NCBI GenBank assembly: GCA_008933045.1
Contig: WBXJ01000142.1
Location: forward strand, 1 to 7,733
DNA: 7,733 nucleotides
Origin: Verrucomicrobiota bacterium
GTDB taxonomy: Bacteria; Verrucomicrobiota; Verrucomicrobiia; Limisphaerales; SXQI01
Direction: 5' to 3'
Part shown: in pieces, positions 1-4,621 of the stretch
Layout: each line of letters begins with the position of its first letter
Numbering within the stretch: the stretch's first letter is position 1
Notes under the pieces: model-generated
Told to the model about the DNA's origin: nothing
Databases searched by the model: none
What the model saw: only the letters and a program-made list of their open reading frames with translations
Made by a program: the position numbers and the translations under genes

Positions 1-119
1 ATCCAACGAAAGCCTACAATCAAGATGATGCCACTGGTTTCATTCGGCTTAACGGTTTGCGATTGCGTGTGAGTGCCCAAGTCCACAGTGCGGCAACCAA
101 GAGACCGTCGAAGAAATAA
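1..119 (+). CDS. argG: argininosuccinate synthase, C-terminal end only (partial)
   Basis: This is the 3' end of a gene that begins outside the window. The open frame starts at base 3 and gives 38 residues before TAA at 117-119. It contains YNQDDATGFIRLNGLRLRV, which matches the conserved C-terminal tail of argininosuccinate synthase; human ASS1 ends with a very similar DATGFININSLRLK stretch. In the family this C-terminal segment takes part in tetramer contacts. The enzyme joins citrulline and aspartate using ATP to form argininosuccinate, the penultimate step of arginine synthesis, in the cytoplasm. The tail ends with a lysine-rich AATKRPSKK. The gene converges on ilvC. No U-tract terminator is visible on this strand, although the strong hairpin at 218-242 could also stop transcription from this side. 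The call rests on a short stretch, but the motif is distinctive. Confidence 0.82.
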   Translation, partial: PTKAYNQDDATGFIRLNGLRLRVSAQVHSAATKRPSKK

Positions 120-210
120 GCCGGTAGTTTTAATTTACCATCCACATTCATGTAGAGATCACCGAAGCCCAGCCGGTGGTCTGGTGTGCGTTTAAACACT
201 GTCGTTCCGC

Positions 211-242
211 AAAAAAAGGCACCACCGTGGGACGGTGGTGCC
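211..242 (-). terminator. rho-independent terminator after ilvC
   Basis: Read on the minus strand, this is a perfect 11-bp stem (GGCACCACCGT / ACGGTGGTGCC) with a CCC loop, followed directly by seven T residues. It begins 25 bp after the ilvC stop codon. It is the strongest terminator structure in the window and should end the ilvN-ilvC transcript. On the + strand the same hairpin lies about 100 bp after argG but lacks a T-tract, so any action on argG would be weaker. Confidence 0.93.
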
Positions 243-267
243 TTCGAGAAACCTAAGGGTAAGGGGA

Positions 268-1293
268 TTAGTAGGAGGCTTGTGAGCCTTTGATTGACCG
301 TTTTTGCATCCAAGGCATCAGTGACCGGAGGCGAGATCCCACTTTTTCAATGTTGTGGGTTTCACCCTTCTTGAGCAACGCATTGTATTTCTTGTAGCCG
401 CCCTTGTATTCCGCAACCCAGCCTTTGGCGAATTTGCCGTTCTGGATTTCCTTGAGAGCTTGCTTCATGCGTTTCTTAACGCTCGCATCGATAATCTTGG
501 GACCCACGCTGACGTCGCCCCATTTAGCCGTCTCGGAAATGGAGAAACGCATACCGCTAATACCGGCCTCGTTCATGAGATCCACAATAAGTTTCAGCTC
601 ATGTAAACATTCGAAGTAGGCCATTTCTGGTTGATAACCGGCCTCGACCAATACCTCGTAACCAGCCTGCACCAACGCGCTGGCACCGCCGCAGAGCACT
701 GTCTGTTCACCAAATAAATCGGTTTCGGTCTCTTCCTTAAAGGTGGTCTCGATCACACCGGCGCGGGTGCCACCGATGCCCTTGGCCCAAGCCAACGCGA
801 CCTTTTTTGCCTTCTTGCTCGGGTTTTGGAAAATTGCGATTAACGCGGGGACCCCTTTTCCTTCCGTGAATTGGCGACGGACAATGTGTCCTGGACCCTT
901 GGGGGCTACCAGAATGACATCGACACCTGCAGGGGGGACAATGGTTTTAAAATGGATGGAAAATCCGTGGGAGAACAGAATTGTTTTGCCCTTGGTGAGG
1001 TTCGGAGCGATGTCCTTCTCGTAGGCAGCAGGTTGCTTCGTATCAGGTAAAGCTACCATGATCACGTCGGCGCGTCGCACGGCTTCAGCAGTGAGATAAA
1101 CCTCAAAGCCTTTTTCTTTAGCAACAGCGATGGATTTGCTGCCCTCGTAGAGGCCGATGATGACGTTCAGACCACTCTCCTTAAGGTTCAGCGCGTGCGC
1201 ATGGCCTTGGGAACCGAAGCCGAGGACGGCGAGTGTCTTGTTTTGCAGAATGCTGAGATCAGCGTCCTTGTCCGTATAAACTTTTGCGGGCAT
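268..1293 (-). CDS. ilvC: ketol-acid reductoisomerase (NAD(P)H), class I
   Basis: A 341-residue protein, the usual length of a short (class I) ketol-acid reductoisomerase. It isomerises and reduces acetolactate or acetohydroxybutyrate to the dihydroxy acids, the second common step of valine, leucine and isoleucine synthesis, in the cytoplasm, using Mg2+ and NADPH or NADH. The N-terminal Rossmann domain (about 1-183) has the GFGSQG nucleotide-binding motif at 25-30 and a cofactor-specificity loop LYEGSKS at 48-54. His109 lies in the catalytic SHG motif and KGPGH is at 132-136. The C-terminal knotted domain (about 184-330) keeps the family's metal and substrate residues: D192 and E196 (DLFGE), E228 and E232 (ECLHE), and S253 (SISET). 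The chain ends with a short basic tail after the usual PWM. The ATG lies 37 bp after ilvN, with no clear Shine-Dalgarno, so the gene probably depends on the ilvN transcript. The tyrosine at position 49 is where many NADPH-dependent members have arginine. Confidence 0.98.
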   Translation of the reverse strand: MPAKVYTDKDADLSILQNKTLAVLGFGSQGHAHALNLKESGLNVIIGLYEGSKSIAVAKEKGFEVYLTAEAVRRADVIMVALPDTKQPAAYEKDIAPNLTKGKTILFSHGFSIHFKTIVPPAGVDVILVAPKGPGHIVRRQFTEGKGVPALIAIFQNPSKKAKKVALAWAKGIGGTRAGVIETTFKEETETDLFGEQTVLCGGASALVQAGYEVLVEAGYQPEMAYFECLHELKLIVDLMNEAGISGMRFSISETAKWGDVSVGPKIIDASVKKRMKQALKEIQNGKFAKGWVAEYKGGYKKYNALLKKGETHNIEKVGSRLRSLMPWMQKRSIKGSQASY

Positions 1294-1330
1294 GTGGTTT
1301 AATAATTAGGTTCGAGGTTCTAGTTAAAAA

Positions 1331-1804
1331 TCAGTTCCGGGGCAGGGCAACCTTGCCAGTACGAGTCAGATCCAGCAGACCAAAAGTGCGCATGAGTTCG
1401 AGAAATTTTTCCACCTTGCTCTCGTCACCGGTGATCTCGATGGTGAGGCTTTTGGGCTGAACATCAACAATTTTGCCGCGAAAAATATCCGTGATCTGCA
1501 TGACTTCGGCGCGGGAGTTGGAATCAACGCCAACTTTGACCAGAACCAATTCGCGATCGACGTATTCGTTCTCTCGAAAATCTTCGACTTTGAGGACATC
1601 AACCAACTTATTAAGCTGTTTGACGATCTGTTCGAGGGTAGCATCGTCCCCGCGAGTTACGATGGTCATGCGTGAAGTGTTCGGTTCCTGAGTCGGAGCG
1701 ACATTCAGGGTATCGATATTGTAACCACGGCCGCTGAAGAGGCCCGCGACGCGGGTCAGCACACCAAACTTGTTCTCGACCAACACGGAAATCGTATGTC
1801 GCAT
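1331..1804 (-). CDS. ilvN: acetolactate synthase small (regulatory) subunit
   Basis: A 157-residue protein typical of the IlvN/IlvH family. It binds and stimulates the catalytic subunit IlvB (acetohydroxyacid synthase) and makes it sensitive to feedback inhibition by valine. An ACT domain covers about residues 2-78, opening with RHTISVLVENKFGVLTRVAG. A C-terminal regulatory domain covers about 83-157 and includes ELVLVKV and ITDIFRGKIVDV. Residues N11, G14 and N29, at sites linked to valine feedback in E. coli IlvH, are all conserved, so feedback control is predicted to be intact. An in-frame TAG lies nine bases before the ATG, so no longer start is possible. The Shine-Dalgarno is poor. ilvC follows 37 bp later in the same direction. 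The partner gene ilvB, usually directly upstream, is absent here, and the gene instead has a long leader holding a terminator-like hairpin. The name ilvH would be equally valid. Confidence 0.97.
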   Translation of the reverse strand: MRHTISVLVENKFGVLTRVAGLFSGRGYNIDTLNVAPTQEPNTSRMTIVTRGDDATLEQIVKQLNKLVDVLKVEDFRENEYVDRELVLVKVGVDSNSRAEVMQITDIFRGKIVDVQPKSLTIEITGDESKVEKFLELMRTFGLLDLTRTGKVALPRN

Positions 1805-1861
1805 AGATGTCTAATTCACTCAGGGTCATCCAACCAGTAAAGGATTGAGTTAACTGCCCGC

Positions 1862-1898
1862 AAAAATCAAAAGCCCGCGTTCCATGGGAATGGCGGGC
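1862..1898 (-). terminator. terminator hairpin in the ilvN leader (candidate attenuator)
   Basis: Read on the minus strand, GCCCGC (1898-1893) pairs with GCGGGC (1878-1873). Inside, TTCC pairs with GGAA around a CAT loop, with a small internal loop between the two helices. The T-rich run TTTTGATTTTT follows at once. This is a rho-independent terminator shape, yet it lies about 60 bp before the ilvN start with no gene just upstream that needs ending; the previous gene has its own terminator at 2076-2105. A terminator inside the leader of a branched-chain amino-acid operon suggests conditional premature termination. What controls it is not clear from the sequence. Confidence 0.68.
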
Positions 1899-1928
1899 GA
1901 CCAGCAATCAACCAACCAACGCACCTCG

Positions 1929-1950
1929 GGAGTTCCACAGTGGCCACTCC
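1929..1950 (-). promoter_or_regulatory. small hairpin upstream of the ilvN leader terminator
   Basis: On the minus strand GGAGT pairs with ACTCC, and within it CCA pairs with TGG around a CTG loop. It lies about 30 nt upstream of the terminator hairpin and downstream of the candidate promoter. This two-hairpin order is seen in attenuated leaders, where the first hairpin can pause the polymerase. The stem is short and could be chance. A 14-codon open frame (1952-1908, MEWPLWNSRGALVG) overlaps it, but it has no Shine-Dalgarno and only one Val and two Leu codons, so it is not called as a gene. Confidence 0.3.
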
Positions 1951-1969
1951 ATGCATTCGTTCGACACCG

Positions 1970-1999
1970 AAACTAACAAGCTCTTTGTGCCTTGGTCAA
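1970..1999 (-). promoter_or_regulatory. candidate promoter for ilvN-ilvC
   Basis: On the minus strand TTGACC (1999-1994) matches the -35 consensus at five of six bases. TAGTTT (1975-1970), a weak -10 box keeping the key first, second and last bases, follows after 18 bp. Transcription would start near 1963, giving a leader of about 160 nt that contains both hairpins. The -10 match is poor, so this is a suggestion based mainly on the -35 box and its position. Confidence 0.35.
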
Positions 2000-2011
2000 C
2001 AGGTTTTGTTG

Positions 2012-2025
2012 GAAAATGGATTTTC
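2012..2025. repeat. 14-bp dyad-symmetric element upstream of the ilvN promoter
   Basis: GAAAAT-GG-ATTTTC is a perfect 6+2+6 inverted repeat. It sits about 12 bp upstream of the candidate ilvN -35 box, a typical place for an activator or repressor to bind. The two-base centre is too short for an RNA hairpin of the full stem, so a protein-binding site is the more natural reading. No known regulator is recognised. Confidence 0.3.
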
Positions 2026-2054
2026 ACACAGGTGAGTCGTCGTGTTTGAACCAG

Positions 2055-2070
2055 CCTCAATGCTTTGAGG
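2055..2070. repeat. 6-bp hairpin next to the RRM gene terminator
   Basis: CCTCAA and TTGAGG form a perfect 6-bp stem with a 4-nt loop. On the minus strand it follows the U-tract of the RRM-gene terminator. It has no T-tract of its own, so it may be a backup or RNA-stabilising structure, or chance. Confidence 0.3.
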
Positions 2071-2075
2071 TTAAC

Positions 2076-2105
2076 AAAAAAACGTGAGACTCGAGAGCCT
2101 CACGT
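2076..2105 (-). terminator. rho-independent terminator after the RRM protein gene
   Basis: On the minus strand ACGTGAG pairs with CTCACGT, extended inward by three more pairs including one G-U wobble, around a CTCG loop. A run of seven T residues follows, the first of which also closes the stem. It begins about 35 bp after the RRM gene stop codon and separates that gene from the ilvN leader, which supports ilvN having its own promoter. Confidence 0.88.
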
Positions 2106-2140
2106 CTTGTTAAATTGATCCTGAATGGATCAGACTTTGA

Positions 2141-2488
2141 TTAGTAGCGTCGATCGCGACCACCACCGCCGCCGCCACCGCCACCGCCGCCGCCGTAGCC
2201 GCGACCACCACCACCGCCGCCGCCGCCGCTCGGACGATCTTCGCGAGGACGAGCTTCGTTGACAGTCAACGCGCGTCCGTCCATTTGGGCACCATTCATT
2301 GCGCCAATCGCGGCCTGTGCACCTTCGGCTGTTTCCATCGTCACGAACCCAAACCCACGTGGGCGGTTCGTCATGCGATCTTGCATGATGTTGACTTCGA
2401 TGACTGTTCCATGCGCTGCAAAGGCGTCCTGGAGGTCGTTTTCGCTAGTATTGAAGGAAAGATTCCCAACAAACAATTTGTGACTCAT
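2141..2488 (-). CDS. glycine-rich RNA-binding protein with one RRM domain
   Basis: A 115-residue protein with one RNA recognition motif (about 3-80) followed by a glycine-rich tail. The two RNA-contacting motifs are clear: RNP2 as LFVGNL at 5-10 and RNP1 as RGFGFVTM at 44-51, both with the aromatic residues that stack on RNA bases. The tail (88-110) has eight and then twelve glycines in a row, split by RGY, and the chain ends RDRRY. Small single-RRM proteins of this form occur in cyanobacteria, Verrucomicrobia and other bacteria, and some cyanobacterial ones are cold-induced. They bind single-stranded RNA, and the exact role here is unknown. The ATG is preceded by a weak AGAAG about 7 nt upstream. 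The gene has its own terminator and probably its own promoter in the 2489-2887 region, with a 5' untranslated region that could exceed 100 nt. Confidence 0.95.
   Translation of the reverse strand: MSHKLFVGNLSFNTSENDLQDAFAAHGTVIEVNIMQDRMTNRPRGFGFVTMETAEGAQAAIGAMNGAQMDGRALTVNEARPREDRPSGGGGGGGGRGYGGGGGGGGGGGGRDRRY
2159..2227 (-). repeat. GGN codon repeat encoding the poly-glycine tail
   Basis: Two tracts of glycine codons, 12 codons at 2159-2194 and 8 codons at 2204-2227, are made mostly of GGC and GGT. They form near-microsatellite trinucleotide arrays. Changes in repeat number would keep the reading frame and alter only tail length. Confidence 0.9.
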
Positions 2489-2887
2489 GTAATACTTCTG
2501 GAAGGCTGTGCGCCTGCAGACTGTTCCCGTTGATCGGGTTTCGATGCCATCCCAGAATTAACTCCCGTTGACGACTCACCAAGCCTGTAAAACAAACAAA
2601 ACTCTAACAGAAGAGGCATCTTTTCCGTTTGGCCGGAGAATGGCAATATATTTCTCAAACTATTTTAAATCCGTTGAGTCACCAAAATTGGTGCTTGCAG
2701 TTCGTTCCGCCGTTGGTTGCGGATGGAGAGCTGCCATTCGAACGGTGGTGGCTAAGGGGATTCTGTGACAACCAATGAGCTGGATCCAAAGGCTCTAGTT
2801 CCTTTGTCCTCAATAAGTTGGCAAATGGGTCGCAACTTTCCTAAGATTGGTTTGTATACAGCGTTAGGATGTTGAAAAGTAACCACA
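2489..2887. other. divergent intergenic region, no convincing gene
   Basis: About 400 bp lie between the minus-strand RRM gene and the plus-strand gspE. Short open frames here lack recognisable protein character. On the minus strand TAAAAT (2667-2662) is a good -10 box for the RRM gene, but no matching -35 is seen. An inverted repeat CACCAAAATTGGTG (2680-2693) overlaps where that -35 would lie and could be an operator. A small hairpin, CCCG/CGGG with a 5-nt loop (2526-2538), lies in the presumed RRM 5' untranslated region. On the + side a sigma-54-like site and a TATACA box (2855-2860) are the only promoter candidates for the gsp operon. Confidence 0.6.
2819..2834 (+). promoter_or_regulatory. 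sigma-54-like promoter candidate for the gsp operon
   Basis: TGGCAAATGGGTCGCA has the two invariant dinucleotides of a sigma-54 site, GG at -24 and GC at -12, separated by exactly ten bases. It matches TGGCA and T-GCA, missing C and G after TGGCA and one T before GCA. Transcription would begin near 2845, about 43 nt before the gspE ATG. One such match can arise by chance, and no enhancer-binding protein gene is in view. Confidence 0.25.
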
Positions 2888-4621
2888 ATGGCTCTGAGAT
2901 CGATTAAGAACGTCTTGGCGGATGCCGCTTTAGCCACCCCGGGGCAATTTCTGGAGTGGACGAAGGCATGGAGGATCGCGTCGGAAAACGGCTCTAACGA
3001 GTCAATGTTGGGTTTTTTTAGCCGAGAGTCGGGCTTGGCAGAGGAAACCTTCCTGCAAAAGTTAGCTACTGCGCTCGAGTGGCCCTTTTTTGAGTTGTCC
3101 AAAACAGCGGTCACGGCCGAGGCTCAAAAGCGGATTCCGACCAAGGTGGCATTTCAGCATTCTGTGTTACCACTTACCTTCGAGGGTAATTTGTTACAAG
3201 TTGCCGTGAGCAACCCTTTTGACTCGGCTTTACTCAATTCTGTGCAGTTTGCAGCACAATCTCCTGTAAAGTTTGGGCTGGCTCCACGCGGCGAGATTGA
3301 AAAGGCATTAAAGCGTTATTATGGTGTGGGCGCGGAGACGCTGGAGGAACTCGACGAGGACGAAGCCTTGGATCTGGATATTAGCCCGGACAAGGAAATT
3401 ACCGAGGGGGATCAAGAGGCCAGCGTTATTAAGTTCGTCAACCAGGTGATCTGGGAAGCGTTCAAGGATCGGGCGACGGACATTCATTTCGAGCCTGCTG
3501 AGGATGAATTAAGGATTCGGTATCGGATCGATGGCATCCTTCATCAAACCCCGATGCCGCCGCAGTTGAAGCGGTTTCAAGCGGCACTTATTTCCCGCAT
3601 CAAGGTGATGGCAGGGATGAACATTTCGGAGAAACGACTTCCGCAGGATGGTCGGATCAATGTGAGGATTAAGGGGGAGGAAATCGATATCCGCGTTTCC
3701 ACCGTGCCGACTGTCTATGGCGAGAGCGTGTCGTTGCGTCTGTTGACTCGTGGTAAAATTTTTCTCGGTTTAGAAAAGCTTGGGTTTGCTCCGGCGGAAG
3801 AAAATGCGTTGCGTGAGATCGTGCTTAAGCCTCACGGTATTTTGCTGGTGACGGGGCCGACTGGCGCAGGAAAATCAACGTCGTTATACGCGTTCCTCAG
3901 TACGATTAACTCCGTGCATAAACGGATCATCACTATTGAGGAACCAGTGGAGTATGAGCTCAAGGGGATCAACCAGATCGCGGTGCGTGCGGATATTGGA
4001 CTGACCTTCGCGATGGGGCTGCGTCACATTTTGCGTCAAGATCCCAACGTCATCATGGTGGGTGAGGTGCGTGATTTAGAGACGGCGGAGATTGCGATTC
4101 GCGCGGCTCTAACCGGTCACTTGGTGTTTAGCACTCTGCATACTAACGACGCCCCTAGTGCCTTTACGAGGTTGATCGACATGGGGATCGAGCCGTTTCT
4201 AGTGGCCTCTTCGGTGGAGGCGGTTTTGGCGCAGCGCTTGGTCCGAACCATCTGTCAACATTGCAAGACTGAGCAGCGAGTCGAGCGGGATTACTTGCTG
4301 AAAATCGGGTTTCCAGCAGACAAGATTGAGACGGCAAAATTTTTCAAAGGGGTAGGGTGTGAGTTGTGTCGGCAACTGGGTTATCAAGGGCGAATGGGGA
4401 TTTACGAATTACTGATTTTGACTGAACAACTGCGACCTTTGATACTGAACCGTTCCGCTGCGTCCACGATTGCGGCTAAAGCGGTCGAAGGCGGGATGCG
4501 GACGTTGCGAAGTGACGGATGGATCAAGGTGATGGCGGGTCAAACTACAATTGAAGAGGTTTTGCGTGTGACTCAGTCGGAGGAGCACATGGGGGCACTA
4601 GTGGAAGACTTGAAACCATGA
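2888..4621 (+). CDS. gspE: type II secretion system ATPase GspE
   Basis: A 577-residue cytoplasmic ATPase of the GspE/PilB family that drives pseudopilus assembly for export across the outer membrane. The N-terminal domain (about 45-145, T2SSE_N/MshEN-like) ends in an acidic linker rich in Glu and Asp (150-175). The ATPase core follows: Walker A GPTGAGKS at 323-330, an Asp box TIEEPVEY at 349-356, Walker B within NVIMVGEVRD at 387-396, and a His box GHLVFSTLHTNDA at 410-422. Two CxxC pairs (C456/C459 and C491/C494) form the zinc-binding C-metal domain of GspE and PilB proteins. An in-frame TGA lies 15 bp before the ATG, so this start is the longest ATG start. No good Shine-Dalgarno is seen. 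The stop overlaps the gspL start by ATGA. PilB is the main alternative, but the GspL-, GspM- and GspD-like neighbours favour GspE. The R-L-G motif of c-di-GMP-binding MshEN domains is not evident. Confidence 0.95.
   Translation: MALRSIKNVLADAALATPGQFLEWTKAWRIASENGSNESMLGFFSRESGLAEETFLQKLATALEWPFFELSKTAVTAEAQKRIPTKVAFQHSVLPLTFEGNLLQVAVSNPFDSALLNSVQFAAQSPVKFGLAPRGEIEKALKRYYGVGAETLEELDEDEALDLDISPDKEITEGDQEASVIKFVNQVIWEAFKDRATDIHFEPAEDELRIRYRIDGILHQTPMPPQLKRFQAALISRIKVMAGMNISEKRLPQDGRINVRIKGEEIDIRVSTVPTVYGESVSLRLLTRGKIFLGLEKLGFAPAEENALREIVLKPHGILLVTGPTGAGKSTSLYAFLSTINSVHKRIITIEEPVEYELKGINQIAVRADIGLTFAMGLRHILRQDPNVIMVGEVRDLETAEIAIRAALTGHLVFSTLHTNDAPSAFTRLIDMGIEPFLVASSVEAVLAQRLVRTICQHCKTEQRVERDYLLKIGFPADKIETAKFFKGVGCELCRQLGYQGRMGIYELLILTEQLRPLILNRSAASTIAAKAVEGGMRTLRSDGWIKVMAGQTTIEEVLRVTQSEEHMGALVEDLKP

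Noticed and set aside
20..313. 97-residue minus-strand open frame, with a possible shorter 43-residue membrane-like version (20-151)
   Set aside because: It runs through the ilvC terminator, overlaps the ilvC 3' end and is antisense to the argG tail. The argG reading on the other strand is far better supported.
355..1024. Several + strand open frames inside ilvC
   Set aside because: They are antisense shadows of a clear, full-length enzyme and show no protein family features.
1867..1956. 29-codon frame in the ilvN leader that runs through the terminator hairpin
   Set aside because: It has no Shine-Dalgarno, no run of Val, Leu or Ile codons, and its stop lies in the T-run, unlike known leader peptides. 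It is noted only in the attenuator finding.
2259..2533. Plus-strand frames of 74 and 82 codons opposite the RRM gene
   Set aside because: They are antisense to a confidently identified protein and have no recognisable content.
2525..2571. Nine-base direct repeat TCCCGTTGA at 2525-2533 and 2563-2571
   Set aside because: A repeat of this length within 400 bp is expected by chance fairly often, and no promoter element fits it.
2568..2768. 66-codon + strand frame in the divergent intergenic region
   Set aside because: No Shine-Dalgarno, no domain-like pattern, and it covers likely promoter sequence.
2752..3114. 120-codon minus-strand frame overlapping the gspE start
   Set aside because: It is mostly antisense to the gspE coding region and has no family features.
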